A stretch of 64,000 bases of DNA from Micromonospora cabrerizensis. Its GTDB lineage: Bacteria > Actinomycetota > Actinomycetes > Mycobacteriales > Micromonosporaceae. Both the position numbers and the translations under genes were made by a program. Below the pieces are notes generated by a model that saw nothing but the letters and a program-made list of their open reading frames with translations, searched no databases and was not told where the DNA came from. Positions 1 to 17,500 of this stretch are shown piece after piece (positions within the stretch are counted from its first letter, which is position 1; each line of letters begins with the position of its first letter). The DNA lies in the NCBI RefSeq assembly GCF_022230955.1, contig NZ_JAKKFI010000052.1, positions 1 to 64,000 of the forward strand. The letters run 5' to 3'.

Positions 1-1
1 G

Positions 2-5098
<5,097 letters not shown>

Positions 5099-5128
5099 CG
5101 CCGGACATCCTGCCCCGCCGGCCCGATC

Positions 5129-5134
5129 AAGGAG
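5129..5134 (+). promoter_or_regulatory. Ribosome binding site fixing the start at 5142
   Basis: AAGGAG lies seven bases before the ATG at 5142. The frame is open 75 bases further upstream into the previous gene, so this site and the docking helix decide the start. Confidence 0.75.
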
Positions 5135-5141
5135 CGTTCTG

Positions 5142-8100
5142 ATGGCGGACGAACTACGCCTGCGCGAATCCCTCAAAAAGGTGATCAACGAACTGCAGCG
5201 GACCCGCGACCAGGTGCGCGACCTGGAAGCCGCCGACCGTGAGCCGATCGCGATCGTCGGGATGGCCTGCCGCTACCCGGGTGGGATCAACACCCCGGCG
5301 GACCTGTGGCGGATCGTCGCCGACGGCGCCGACGTGGTCTCCGGGCTGCCCGACGATCGTGGCTGGGACCTGGCCGCCCTGGCCGGCGACCCGGACGACC
5401 GTGGCTCGTCGCACACCGCGCAGGGCGGGTTCGTCGACGCCGTCGCCGACTTCGACGCCGCGTTCTTCGGGATCAGCCCCCGCGAGGCCCTGGCGATGGA
5501 CCCGCAGCAGCGGCTCCTGCTGGAGGTGTCCTGGGAGGCCATCGAGCGGGCCGGCATCGACCCGACGTCGCTGTCCGGGTCGCGCACCGGTGTGTTCGCG
5601 GGCACCAACTCACACGACTACTCGACGCTGCTGATGGGCGCCGCCGACGACGGCCTCGACGGTTACCTGGCCACCGGCAACGCGGCCAGCGTCGCGTCCG
5701 GGCGGATCGCCTACACGCTGGGCCTGGAGGGACCGGCGGTGACCGTCGACACGGCCTGCTCGTCGTCGCTGGTGGCGCTGCACCTGGCCGCACAGGCACT
5801 GCGACGCGGTGAGTGCTCCCTCGCGCTGGCCGGCGGCGCGGTCGTGATGGCCACCCCCGGCACGTTCGTCGAGTTCTCCCGCCAGGGCGGCCTCGCCGGT
5901 GACGGCCGGTGCAAGGCGTTCGCCGCGGCTGCCGACGGCACCGGCTGGGCCGAGGGCGCCGGGATGCTGCTGGTGGAGCGGCTCTCCGACGCGGTGCGCA
6001 ACGGTCACCGGGTGCTGGCCGTGGTCCGGGGCACCGCGGTCAACCAGGACGGCGCCTCGAACGGCCTGACCGCGCCCAACGGGCCCGCCCAGGAACGGGT
6101 GATCCTCCAGGCGCTCGCCGCCGCCGGGCTCTCCGCGGCCGACGTCGACATGGTGGAGGCGCACGGCACCGGCACCACCCTCGGTGACCCGATCGAGGCG
6201 CAGGCGCTGCTGGCCACCTACGGTCAGGAGCGGCCCGCCGACCAGCCGCTGTGGCTCGGCTCGATCAAGTCGAACATGGGCCACGCGCAGGCCGCCGCCG
6301 GTGTCGGCGGGATCATCAAGGTCGTCCACGCCCTGCGGCACGAGACCATGCCGCGCACGCTGCACGTCGACGAGCCGACGCCCGACGTGGACTGGTCGGC
6401 GGGCGCGGTGGAACTCCTCACCGAAGCGCGGCCGTGGCCGGCGGGGGAGCGCGCGCGCCGGGCCGGGGTGTCGTCGTTCGGCATGTCCGGCACGAACGCC
6501 CACGTGATCATCGAGGAGCCGCCCGCCGCGCCGGTTGTCGCTCCGGTGGAGGTGACGGGGTCGGGTGCGCCGTGGCTGTTGTCGGGGCGTACCGCGGCGG
6601 CGGTCACTGACCAGGCCGCGCGGTTGTCGACCGTGGCGGCGGACGCGTCGTCGGTGGCGTACTCGTTGCTGTCGTCCCGGTCGGTGTTCGACCACCGGGC
6701 GGTGGTGCTGGCTCCCGACGTTGCCGGCGGCGTGCAGGCGCTGGCGGACGGTGTCCCGTCGGGCCAGGTGGTCTCCGGTGCGGCGGTTCCTGATGCCGGT
6801 GTGGTGTACGTGTTCCCGGGTCAGGGTTCGCAGTGGGTCGGCATGGCGGTGGCTCTGCTGGATGCCGAGCCGGTGTTCGCGGCGCGGATCGCGGAGTGTG
6901 CGGCGGCCCTGGATCCGTTCGTGGACTGGAACCTGTTGGAGGTGTTGCGCTCGGACGATCCGTTGGAGCGGGTGGACGTGGTGCAGCCGGTCCTGTGGGC
7001 GGTGCACGTCTCCCTGGCGGAGGTGTGGCGGGCCAGGGGTGTGGTGCCGGACGCGGTGATCGGCCATTCGCAGGGGGAGATCGCGGCGGCGTGTGTGGCG
7101 GGTGTGCTGTCGCTGGGTGACGCGGCGAAGGTGGTCGCGTTGCGCAGTCAGGCACTGCTGTCGATCGCGGGCACCGGTGGGATGGTGTCGGTCAACGCCG
7201 GCCTGGACGTGGTCACCCCGTTGTTGACCGAGGGGGTCAGTGTCGCGGTGGTCAACGGGCCGACCAGTGTCGCCGTGGCCGGTGCTGACCTGGACGCGTT
7301 CCTGGCCGCCGCCGAGGCGGCTGGGGTGCGGGCCAGGCGGGTGAAGGTCGATTACGCCTCGCACTGCGCTCTGGTCGAGCCGGTGGAAGCGGAGTTGGCC
7401 CGTCTGCTCGACGGGGTGCGCCCGCAGCCGGGTGTGGTGCCGGTGTTCTCCACGGTGGAGGACGGCGGCGTCATGGACGCCGGCTACTGGTATCGCAACC
7501 TGCGTCAGCCGGTGCGGTTGGATCTGGCCGTCGAGGCGGCGTACGCGGCCGGGCACCGGATCTTCGTCGAGGTCAGCGCGCACCCCGTGTTGACCGGTGC
7601 GATCGCCGACACCGCCGAGGTGGCGACGGTGGGGACGTTGCGTCGTGGTGAGGGTGGCCCCGATCAGCTGGTCCGGTCGTTGGCCGAGGCGTGGGTACGC
7701 GGCGCACCCGTCGACTGGACCACCGTCATCCCGGCAGCCCCGCTGGTGGAACTGCCCACGTACGCCTTCCAGCGCCAGCGGTACTGGCCGCGCCCCAGCA
7801 CCCGCGCGCACGGCGACGCGTCGGCGTTCGGCCTGGCCCCGGTCAGCCACCCGGTCCTCGGTGCGGCCCTCGGACTCGCCGGTGCCGACGGCACGATCGT
7901 CGCCGGGCGGCTCTCCCTCAGCACGCACCCGTGGCTCGCCGACCACCGCGTCTCCGGGCGCCTGGTCGTCCCCGGCACCGCGCTGCTCGACCTGGCCATC
8001 CGGATCGGTGACCAGCTCGGCTGCGCGATCGTCGCCGACCTCACCCTGGAACGGCCGCTGATCGTGCCCGACCAGGCCGGTCTGGCACTACAGGCGGTGG

Positions 8101-11100
8101 TCGACGCCGCCGGGGACGGGCCGGACCGGGCGTTCACCCTCTACGCCCGGCCGGACACCGCCGACGCCGAACAGCCCTGGACCCGGCACGCGACCGGTCT
8201 GCTCAGCACCACCCGACCGCAAGCACCGGAACCCCTCCCGGTCTGGCCGCCGGCCGGCGCGCAGACCGTGCCGGTGGACGGCTTCTACCCGGACCTGGAA
8301 GCCCGTGGCTACGGCTACGGACCGGCGTTCCAGGGACTGCGGGCGATCTGGCGCTCCGGCGACGACGTGTACGCCGAGGTCGCCCTGCCCCGGGGGACCG
8401 AGGCCGACGCGTACGGGCTGCACCCGGCGCTGCTCGACGCGGCACTGCACCCGATCGGCCTGGCCCTCGGACCGGCCGGCCCGGAACAGGGCGGGCTGCT
8501 GCCGTTCTCGTGGACCGACGTGGACCTGCTCGCGACCGGTGCGGAGGTGCTGCGCGTCCGGCTGCGCCCGCAGGGGGTCGACACCGTCTCGGTGCTCGCC
8601 GCCGACCAGACCGGAAGCCCGGTCCTGTCGATCGCCTCGCTCGTGCTGCGCCCGATCGCCGCGGGTGCCCTGAAGGCGGCCGACGACCCGGCCCGGGACT
8701 CGCTGTTCCGTCTCGACTGGACCCCGCTGACCCTTCCCGCCGGGGGTGCACCGGCCCTCGTCGCGATCCTCGGCACCGACGAGATCGGCCTGTCCGCGGC
8801 CATCGCCGAGGCCGGGCACGACGTCGTGGCGTACGCCGATCTCGGCGGCGACGCGAGCCGACGCCCGGACCTGGTCGTCGCGCCCCTCGGCCCGGGCGGC
8901 ACCGCCGGTGCCGTCGCCACGGCCGCGACCAGCGCGACCCAATCCTTCCTCGCCCTCTTGCAGGACTGGCTAGCCGGGCCGGACGCCCGGCTCGTGGTGG
9001 TGACCCGCCACGCGGTCTCGACCGGCCCGGAGGACCCGATCGAGGACCTGGTGCACGCCCCGCTGTGGGGCCTGGTCCGCGCCGCGCAGGCGGAGAACCC
9101 GGACCGGCTCCAACTCGCCGACCTGGACGGCGACGCCGCCTCGGCGGCCGCTCTGGTCGCCGCCACCGGCACCGGGGAGCCGCAGGTCGCGCTGCGAGGA
9201 GGCACCGCGCACGCGCTGCGCCTGGCCCGCGCCGCGACCACCTCGGCCCTGGTCCTGCCCGACGGCGACGAGCCGTGGCGCCTCGACGTGCGCGAGCGGG
9301 GCACCTTCGACAACCTGGAGCTGCTGCCCTGCCCGGAGATCGGCTGGGACCTGCCGGACGGTCACGTGCGCGTCCGCATCCACGCCAGCGGCCTGAACTT
9401 CCGCGACGTGGTGCTGACCCTCGGCATGGTTCCCGACCAGCAGGTGCTCGGCAACGAGGCGGCCGGTGAGATCGTCGAGGTCGGGCCGGGGGTGAGCGGC
9501 TACGCCGTCGGCGACCGGGTGATGGGCCTCTTCTCCGGCTCGATGGCACCGATCGGCGTCACCGACCACCGGATGATCGCCAAGGTCCCGGACGACTGGT
9601 CGTACCCGGTCGCCGCCACCGTGCCGGTCGCGTTCCTCACCGCCTACTTCGGCCTGGTCGACGCCGGCCACCTGCGCGCCGGGCAGTCGGTGCTGGTGCA
9701 CGCCGCGACCGGCGGCGTCGGCATGGCCGCCGTCCAACTGGCCCGGCACTTCGGCGCCGACGTGTTCGGCACCGCCAGCCCCGGCAAGTGGGACGTGCTG
9801 CGCGCCAACGGCTTCGCCGACGACCGGATCGCCTCGTCGCGCAGCCTCGACTTCGAGCAGCGCATCCTCGCGGCGAGCGACGGCCGCGGCGTCGACGTGG
9901 TCCTCGACTCCCTGGCCGGTGAGTTCATCGACGCGTCGCTGCGGCTGCTGCCGCGCGGCGGGCGGTTCGTCGAGATGGGCAAGACCGACATCCGCAACGC
10001 CGACACGGTGGCCGCCGAGCACCCGGGCGTCGGCTACCAGGCGTTCGACCTCATCGAGGCCGGCGGGGACCGGATCCGCGAGATCTGGACCGACCTGATC
10101 GCCCTCTTCGCGGCCGGGCACCTGCGCCCGATGCCGCTGCGCACCTGGGACCTGCGCCGCGCGCCGGAGGCGTTCCGCTTCCTCAGCCAGGCCCGGCACA
10201 TCGGCAAGATCGCCCTCACCCTGCCGCCCCGGCCGAACCCCGAGGGCACCGTGCTGATCACCGGCGGCACCGGCACGCTCGGCGCGCTGATGGCCCGGCA
10301 CTTCGCCCGACAGGGCCGCCGGCACCTGCTGCTCACCAGCCGGCGCGGCCCGCAGGCTCCCGGCGCCGCCGAGCTGTGCGCGGAACTCGCCGAGCTGGGC
10401 GCGCAGGCCCACGTCGTCGCCTGCGACACCGCCGACCGGGACGCCCTGGCCGGACTGCTCGCCGGCATCCCGGCCGCGCACCCGCTCAGCACGGTGGTGC
10501 ACGCCGCCGGCGTCCTCGCCGACGGGGTGGTCGGCTCGCTGACACCGGAGCGCCTGGACGAGGTGATGCGGCCCAAGGTCGACGCCGCCTGGCATCTGCA
10601 CGAGCTGACCCGTTCGGCGCCGGTCGCCGAGTTCGTCCTCTTCTCCGCCGGCGCCGGCACCTTCGGCGGCGCCGGGCAGGCCAACTACGCGGCGGCGAAC
10701 ACCTTCCTCGACGCCCTCGCCCAGCACCGGCGCGACCAGGGGCTGCCCGCGGTGGCGCTGGCCTGGGGCCTGTGGGCCGACGCCAGTGGGATGACCGGTC
10801 ACCTGGACGCGACCGACCACGCCCGGATGGCCCGCGGTGGGATGGCCCCGCTCACCGCCGGGCAGGGACTCGCCCTGCTGGACGCGGCACTGCGCCACGA
10901 CGAGGCGATCCTCGTCCCGGCGAACATCGACACCGGGATCCTGCGCGGGCAGGGCGGGGCGGTGGCACCACTGCTGCGCGGCCTCGTGCGGGCCCCGGCC
11001 CGCCGGGCGGCGGCCGCCGCCGCCGACACCGGCGACGACCTGGGCCGGCGGTTGGCCGGGCTGGGTGCGGCGGACCAGCAGCGGATCCTTCTCGATCTGG

Positions 11101-11558
11101 TACGCGGGCACGCCACAGTGGTGCTCGGCCGACCCGCCTCGGAGCCGATCGAGGCCACCCGCGCCTTCAAGGAACTCGGCTTCGACTCGCTGACCGCCGT
11201 CGAGCTGCGCAACCGGCTCAACGGCGCGACCGGACTGCGACTGCCCGCCACGCTCGTCTTCGACTACCCGAACGCCCAGGCGCTCGCCGAGCACCTCGGC
11301 AAGGAACTCACCACCGGCGCCGAGCCGGACGGCAACGCCGTGCACGTCGCGTTCGACCGGCTGAGCGGAGCGATCTCCGCGCTGGACGCCGAGGCGCTGG
11401 CCGGCACCGGCATCACGGCCCGGCTGCGGGAACTTCTCGCCGCCGTGGAACCGGCCTCGGCGGTGCCCGCCACGGCGACGTCCGACGACGCCGACCTCGA
11501 CAGCGCCTCCGCCGAGGACATCTTCGACCTGATCGACAACGAACTCGAATTCCCGTGA
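5142..11558 (+). CDS. Type I modular PKS, one fully reducing module: KS-AT(methylmalonyl)-DH-ER-KR-ACP
   Basis: This 2138-aa monomodular protein starts at the ATG preceded by AAGGAG. The frame is open further upstream, but only this start gives the coiled-coil docking helix ([15 protein letters not shown]) seen on its neighbours. Domains: KS about 36-455 (Cys206); AT about 555-850 with GHSQGE (Ser643) and YASH (738-741), the methylmalonyl signature; DH with [10 protein letters not shown] (His935) and LLDAALH (Asp1099); ER about 1385-1695 with LNFRD and a GGVGMAAVQ cofactor loop near 1520; KR from about 1700; ACP (Ser2016). The set should give a fully saturated beta-carbon next to a methyl branch. 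Two oddities sit in the KR: the B-type LDD motif reads LAD, and the catalytic Ser of the usual FSS motif is Ala1836 (FSAGAG), although Tyr1849 and the following Asn remain. Loss of KR activity would leave DH and ER without substrate, so either it tolerates the change or the module is impaired. Confidence 0.96.
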   Translation: MADELRLRESLKKVINELQRTRDQVRDLEAADREPIAIVGMACRYPGGINTPADLWRIVADGADVVSGLPDDRGWDLAALAGDPDDRGSSHTAQGGFVDAVADFDAAFFGISPREALAMDPQQRLLLEVSWEAIERAGIDPTSLSGSRTGVFAGTNSHDYSTLLMGAADDGLDGYLATGNAASVASGRIAYTLGLEGPAVTVDTACSSSLVALHLAAQALRRGECSLALAGGAVVMATPGTFVEFSRQGGLAGDGRCKAFAAAADGTGWAEGAGMLLVERLSDAVRNGHRVLAVVRGTAVNQDGASNGLTAPNGPAQERVILQALAAAGLSAADVDMVEAHGTGTTLGDPIEAQALLATYGQERPADQPLWLGSIKSNMGHAQAAAGVGGIIKVVHALRHETMPRTLHVDEPTPDVDWSAGAVELLTEARPWPAGERARRAGVSSFGMSGTNAHVIIEEPPAAPVVAPVEVTGSGAPWLLSGRTAAAVTDQAARLSTVAADASSVAYSLLSSRSVFDHRAVVLAPDVAGGVQALADGVPSGQVVSGAAVPDAGVVYVFPGQGSQWVGMAVALLDAEPVFAARIAECAAALDPFVDWNLLEVLRSDDPLERVDVVQPVLWAVHVSLAEVWRARGVVPDAVIGHSQGEIAAACVAGVLSLGDAAKVVALRSQALLSIAGTGGMVSVNAGLDVVTPLLTEGVSVAVVNGPTSVAVAGADLDAFLAAAEAAGVRARRVKVDYASHCALVEPVEAELARLLDGVRPQPGVVPVFSTVEDGGVMDAGYWYRNLRQPVRLDLAVEAAYAAGHRIFVEVSAHPVLTGAIADTAEVATVGTLRRGEGGPDQLVRSLAEAWVRGAPVDWTTVIPAAPLVELPTYAFQRQRYWPRPSTRAHGDASAFGLAPVSHPVLGAALGLAGADGTIVAGRLSLSTHPWLADHRVSGRLVVPGTALLDLAIRIGDQLGCAIVADLTLERPLIVPDQAGLALQAVVDAAGDGPDRAFTLYARPDTADAEQPWTRHATGLLSTTRPQAPEPLPVWPPAGAQTVPVDGFYPDLEARGYGYGPAFQGLRAIWRSGDDVYAEVALPRGTEADAYGLHPALLDAALHPIGLALGPAGPEQGGLLPFSWTDVDLLATGAEVLRVRLRPQGVDTVSVLAADQTGSPVLSIASLVLRPIAAGALKAADDPARDSLFRLDWTPLTLPAGGAPALVAILGTDEIGLSAAIAEAGHDVVAYADLGGDASRRPDLVVAPLGPGGTAGAVATAATSATQSFLALLQDWLAGPDARLVVVTRHAVSTGPEDPIEDLVHAPLWGLVRAAQAENPDRLQLADLDGDAASAAALVAATGTGEPQVALRGGTAHALRLARAATTSALVLPDGDEPWRLDVRERGTFDNLELLPCPEIGWDLPDGHVRVRIHASGLNFRDVVLTLGMVPDQQVLGNEAAGEIVEVGPGVSGYAVGDRVMGLFSGSMAPIGVTDHRMIAKVPDDWSYPVAATVPVAFLTAYFGLVDAGHLRAGQSVLVHAATGGVGMAAVQLARHFGADVFGTASPGKWDVLRANGFADDRIASSRSLDFEQRILAASDGRGVDVVLDSLAGEFIDASLRLLPRGGRFVEMGKTDIRNADTVAAEHPGVGYQAFDLIEAGGDRIREIWTDLIALFAAGHLRPMPLRTWDLRRAPEAFRFLSQARHIGKIALTLPPRPNPEGTVLITGGTGTLGALMARHFARQGRRHLLLTSRRGPQAPGAAELCAELAELGAQAHVVACDTADRDALAGLLAGIPAAHPLSTVVHAAGVLADGVVGSLTPERLDEVMRPKVDAAWHLHELTRSAPVAEFVLFSAGAGTFGGAGQANYAAANTFLDALAQHRRDQGLPAVALAWGLWADASGMTGHLDATDHARMARGGMAPLTAGQGLALLDAALRHDEAILVPANIDTGILRGQGGAVAPLLRGLVRAPARRAAAAAADTGDDLGRRLAGLGAADQQRILLDLVRGHATVVLGRPASEPIEATRAFKELGFDSLTAVELRNRLNGATGLRLPATLVFDYPNAQALAEHLGKELTTGAEPDGNAVHVAFDRLSGAISALDAEALAGTGITARLRELLAAVEPASAVPATATSDDADLDSASAEDIFDLIDNELEFP
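6800..7640 (+). repeat. Near-identical methylmalonyl AT segment, copy 1 of 3
   Basis: This AT-coding stretch of the fully reducing module matches 27840-28660 and 38205-39000 almost base for base, including silent positions. It uses more TTG, GTG and GGT codons than the flanks. Boundaries are approximate, set by eye. Confidence 0.8.
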
Positions 11559-11591
11559 TCCACCACTTCCGTCCTAGGGGAGGGCCGAACG

Positions 11592-14500
11592 ATGGCCGAT
11601 GAGCAGCAGCTTCTCGACTACCTCAAGAAGGTCACCGCTGATCTGCGGCGCACCAAGCGTCAGCTGCAGGCCGTCGAGTCACGCGACCAGGAGCCCATCG
11701 CGATCGTCGCGATGAGCTGCCGCTTCCCGGGCGGTGTGAACAGCCCGGAACAGCTGTGGCGGATGCTCGCCGACGGCCGCGACGGCATCACCGAGTTCCC
11801 CGCCGACCGGGGATGGAACGTCGAGGAGCTCTACGACCCCGACCCGGAGCACCGCGGCACCACGTACACCAAGCACGGCGGGTTCATCGACGAGGTCGGC
11901 GAGTTCGACGCCGCGTTCTTCGGGATCTCACCGCGTGAGGCGCTCACCATGGACCCGCAGCAGCGACTGCTGCTCGAGTCGGCGTGGGAGACGTTCGAAC
12001 GCGCCGGGATCGACCCGCTGTCGCTGCGCGGCACCAGCACCGGTGTCTACGCGGGCGTCACCATGCAGGACTACAGCGCCCGGGTGCTGATGAGCGCGCC
12101 GGACGCCATCGAGGGACAGTTGCTCACCGGCAGCTCGACCAGCGTGGTGTCCGGGCGGATCGCGTACTCCCTCGGCCTGGAGGGGCCGGCCGTCACGATC
12201 GACACCGCCTGCTCCTCGTCGCTGGTCGCCGTACACCTGGCGGCCCAGGCGCTGCGCCGCGACGAGTGTTCCCTGGCCCTCGCCGGTGGCGTCGCCATCA
12301 TGTCGACGCCGACCCCGTTCGTGGAGTTCAGCCGGCAACGTGGCCTGGCCCGCGACGGCCGCTGCAAGCCGTTCGCCGCAGCCGCCGACGGCACCGGCTG
12401 GGCCGAGGGCGTCGGCCTGGTGCTGCTGGAGAAGCTCTCCGACGCGCAGCGCCGGGGTCACCCGGTCATCGCGGTGGTCCGCGGCAGCGCCCTCAACCAG
12501 GACGGCGCGTCGAACGGTCTCACCGCCCCGAACGGCCCCGCCCAGCAGCGCATGATCCGTCAGGCGCTCGCCGACGCGAAGCTGACCGCCGCCCAGGTCG
12601 ACGTGGTCGAGACCCACGGCACCGGCACCACCCTCGGCGACCCGATCGAGGCGCAGGCCCTGATCGCCACCTACGGCAGGCAACGCGCCGCCGAACGGCC
12701 CCTGCTGATCGGGTCGGTCAAGTCGAACATCGGCCACACCCAGGCCGCCGCCGGCATCGCCGGCATGATGAAGATGGCACTGGCCATCCAGCACGGCGTG
12801 GTCCCGCCCACCCTGCACGTCGACGAGCCCACCCCGCAGGTCGACTGGTCCGCCGGCACGGTCGCGCTGGCCACCGAACGCCTGCCCTGGCCGGACACCG
12901 GGCTGCCCCGCCGCGGTGGTGTGTCGGCCTTCGGGGTCAGCGGCACCAACGCGCACGTGATCCTGGAGGAGGCGCCCGCCCCGGCGTCCGACGCGGTGCC
13001 GCCGACGCCGGCCCGCTGGGCCCTGCCCTGGGTGCTGTCCGGGCGTACCGAGGCGGCCCTGCGCGACCAGGCCCACCGCCTCGCCACCCATCTGGACACC
13101 GTCGGACCCGTCGACCCGGCGGACGTCGGTTTCTCCCTGGCCACCACCCGGGCCGCCCTGGAACACCGGGCCGTGCTGGTCGGCCGCGACCTGACGAGCC
13201 TGCGCGAGCGCCTGGACGCGTTCGCCGCCCAGGGGCCGGACACCGCGGACGCGTACGCCTGCCGTGGTGAGGCGACCGGCGCGGTGCTGGTCTTCCCCGG
13301 CCAGGGCTCCCAGTGGGTGGGGATGGCCGCCGAGCTGATGGACAGCGCGCCGGTGTTCGCCGCCCGGATCGAGCAGTGCGCGGCGGCCCTGCGGCCGTAC
13401 ACCGACTGGTCGCTGCTCGACGTGCTGCGCTCCACCGACCCGACCGTGCTGAAGCGGGTCGACGTGGTGCAGCCCGCGCTCTGGGCCGTCATGGTCTCGC
13501 TCGCCGAGCTGTGGCGCTCCTACGGTGTCACCCCGGCCGCGGTCGTCGGCCACTCCCAGGGCGAGATCGCCGCGGCGGTCGTCGCCGGCGCGCTGTCCCT
13601 GGAGGACGGCGCGAAGGTCGTCGCGCTGCGCAGCCAGGCCCTGTCGGCGCTGTCCGGCCTCGGCGGCATGGTCTCGGTCGCGGCCACCGCCGACGCGGTG
13701 CGGCAACGACTGGAGACGTACCCGGGTCGGATCAGCGTCGCCGCGGTCAACGGGCCGGCCTCGGTGGTCGTGGCCGGCGACGCGGACGCCCTGGACGAGT
13801 TGCTGGCCGAGTGCGAGCGCGACGGTGTACGAGCCCGGCGGATCAACGTGGACTACGCCTCGCACTCCGCGCACGTGGAGCGGATCCGCGACGCCGTGCT
13901 GGCCGCCCTGGAGGGGCTCGCGCCCGGCCCGGCGGCCATCCCGTTCTACTCCACGGTCACCGGCGAGCCGCTGGACACCACGACGCTGGACGGCGACTAC
14001 TGGTTCCGCAACCTGCGCCAACAGGTCCTCTTCGCGCAGACCGTGCACCGTCTGCGCGCCGACGGGCACACCGTCTTCGTCGAGTGCAGCCCGCACCCCG
14101 TCCTGACCGGCGGGCTCACCGAACTGCTCGGCGGCACGGACGACGACGCCGCCGCGGTCATCGGAAGCCTGCGCCGCGACGAGGGCGGCCTCGACCGGTT
14201 CACCCGGTCACTGGCCGAGGCGCACGTGCACGGCGTCCGACTGGACTGGCCGGCGGTGTTCCCCGGAGCGCGTACCGTCGCCCTGCCCACGTACCCGTTC
14301 CAGCACCAGCGCTTCTGGCTGGAGGTGGAGTTCGGCGCCGCCGACCCGGGCACCGGCACCGGCAGCGGCAGCCCGGCCGAGGCCGGCTTCTGGGCGGCCG
14401 TGGACCGCGCCGACGTCGGCGCGCTCACCGCCACCCTCGGCGTGCCCGGTGAGGTGGTCGAGCCGATCCTGCCCAGCCTCACGTCGTGGCACCGGGGCAG

Positions 14501-17500
14501 TCGCGACCAGGCGACCGTCGACTCCTGGCGGTACCACATCGCGTGGCGCCCGCACCCGGGAGGCGCCGACGGCACCCCCGCCGGCACCTGGCTGGTCCTG
14601 GTGCCCGCCGGGCGGCGCGACGACGACCGGGTCACCGCGACCCTCGACGCCCTCGGCCAGCACGCCGCCGGTGTCATCGCCGTCGAGGTCGACACCCGCA
14701 CCGCCGACCGGGACTCGCTGGCCGACACCCTGCGCGGCGCGCAGCCCGGGGGCGTCCTCTCGCTGCTCGCCCTGGACGAACAGCCGCTGCCGGACCACCC
14801 GGACGTGCCGGCCGGCTTCGCCGCCACGGTCGCCCTCACCCAGGCACTCGGGATGGCCGACCTCGGTGCGCCCCTGTGGTGCGCCACCTCGGGGGCGGTG
14901 TCGGTCGGTCGTACCGACCCGGTCACCAACCCGGCCCAGGCCCTGGTCTGGGGCTTCGGGCGGGTTGCCGCGCTGGAGCACCCGGACCGGTGGGGCGGGC
15001 TCGTCGATCTCCCGGCCGAACTGGACGACCGCACCCGACGACTGCTCGCCACCGTTGTCTCCGGCGCCACCGGCGAGGACCAGGTGGCACTGCGCAGCAG
15101 CGGCGTCTTCGGCCGCCGGCTGGTCCGCGCGCCGCTCGCCGAGACGGCCCCGACCCGCCGCTGGAACCCCGAGGGCACCGTCCTGATCACCGGCGGCACG
15201 GGCGCCCTGGGTGGTCACATCGCCCGTTGGCTGGCCCGCTCCGGCGCCGGGCACCTGCTGCTGCTCAGCCGTCGCGGACCGGACGCGCCGGGCGCCGCCG
15301 ACCTCACCGCCGAACTCACCGGACTGGGCACCACGGTCTCCGTGGTGGCCTGCGACGCCGGCGACCGGGACGCGCTGGCCCGGGTCCTCGCGGACGTTCC
15401 GGCCGAGCACCCGTTGACCGCCGTGGTGCACACCGCCGCCGCCATCGACGACACCGTCGTCGACGGCCTCGACGCCGACCGGATGTCGCGTGCCCTGCAC
15501 GCCAAGATGACCGCCGCGGCCAACCTGGACGAGCTGACCCGCGACCTGGACCTCGCCGTCTTCATGCTCTGCTCGTCGGTGGCCGGCACCCTGGCCAGCT
15601 CCGGCGTGGGCAACTACGCCCCGGCCAACGCCTACCTCGACGCGCTCGCCCAGCAGCGCCGCGCCGCCGGCCGGCACGCCCTCTCGGTGGCCTGGGGCGC
15701 CTGGGACGGCGGCGGCCTCGCCGACGGCCGGTTCGGCGACCTGCTCGACCGGCACGGTATGCCCGGGATGCGACCGGCCCTCGCCATCGAGGCGCTGCGC
15801 GGCGCGGTCGACCACGACGAGACGTACCTCGCCATCGCCGACATCGCCTGGGACCGCTACTTCGTCGCGTTCACCGCCACCCGTGCGGCCCCCCTGCTCG
15901 ACGCGGTGCCCGAGGTGCGGGCACTGCGGTCACGCTCCGCGACGAGCGCGGCCGGCGACCCGGCCGCAACACCCACCAACGGGTACGCCCGGCAGCTCGC
16001 CGGCCAGTCCGAGGCCGACCAGCGGCGAACCCTGCTCGACCTGGTCCGCGCCCAGGTGGCCGCGGTGCTCAGCTACCCGTCGCCGGAGGCGGTCGAACCA
16101 CGCCGCACCTTCCAGGAACTCGGCTTCGACTCGGTGACCGGCGTCGAGCTGCGCAACCGGCTGGCCCGCGCCACCGGCCTGCGCCTGCCGGCCACCATGG
16201 TCTTCGACCACCCGTCGCCGCACGCCCTCAGCGCCCGTCTGCGGGAGCAGCTCGTGGACACCGACCCGGGACCGGCCACCCCGGCCCCGACGACCCCGGT
16301 GGCGGTCGACGAGCCGATCGCCATCGTCGGCATGAGCTGCCGCTACCCGGGCGGCGTCGGCTCCCCGGAGGACCTGTGGCGGCTGGTCAGCGCGGACGGC
16401 GACGGCATGGGCGCCTTTCCCGCGGATCGGGGCTGGGATTTAGGGGTGTTGTTCGATCCCGATCCCGACAACGCTGGGACCACATACACCCGGAATGGCG
16501 GGTTCCTCTACGACGTAGGTGAGTTCGATGCCGAATTCTTTGGTGTCAATCCGCGTGAGGCATTAGCGATGGATCCTCAGCAGCGGCTGTTGTTGGAAGC
16601 CTCGTGGGAGGCCGTCGAGCGCGCCGGAATCGACCCGGCGGGTCTCGCCGGTTCGCGTACGGGCGTCTTCGCCGGCACCAACGGCTCCGACTACTCGGCC
16701 GTGCTGTTCGGCGCCTCCGAAGGCCTGGAGGGCTACCTGGCGACCGGCAACGCCGGCGCGGTCCTGTCCGGCCGGGTGTCCTACGTGCTGGGCCTGGAGG
16801 GCCCGGCGGTCACCGTCGACACGGCCTGCTCGTCGTCCCTGGTCGCGCTGCACCTCGCGGCGCAGGCCCTGCGCAGCGGCGAGTGCGATCTCGCCCTGGC
16901 CGGTGGGGTGACCGTGATGGCCACCCCGTCGCTGTTCGTCGGTTTCTCCCGTCAACGGGGCCTGGCCGCCGACGGGCGCTGCAAGGCCTTCGCGGGTGCC
17001 GCCGACGGCACCGGGTTCTCCGAGGGCGTCGGAATGCTCCTCGTGGAAAGGCTTTCCGACGCGCGCCGCAACGGCCACCGCGTACTCGCCGTGGTGCGCG
17101 GTTCCGCCGTCAATCAGGACGGTGCCTCGAATGGTCTGACCGCGCCGAACGGGCCTTCCCAACAACGCGTCATCCGGGCCGCTCTCGCCAATTCCGGATT
17201 GTCCGCCGCGGATGTCGACGTGGTCGAGGCGCACGGCACCGGCACCCGGCTCGGCGACCCGATCGAGGCCCAGGCGTTGCTGGCCACCTACGGTCAGGAA
17301 CGTCCCGCCGACCAGCCACTGTGGCTCGGCTCGGTCAAGTCGAACATCGGCCACACCCAGGCCGCCGCCGGGGTCGCCGGCATCATCAAGATGGTCGAGG
17401 CGCTGCGCCACGGCACCCTGCCGCGGACCCTGCACGTGGACGAGCCGACGCCGCAGGTGGACTGGTCCGACGGCGCGGTGGAACTGCTCACCGAGGCGCG

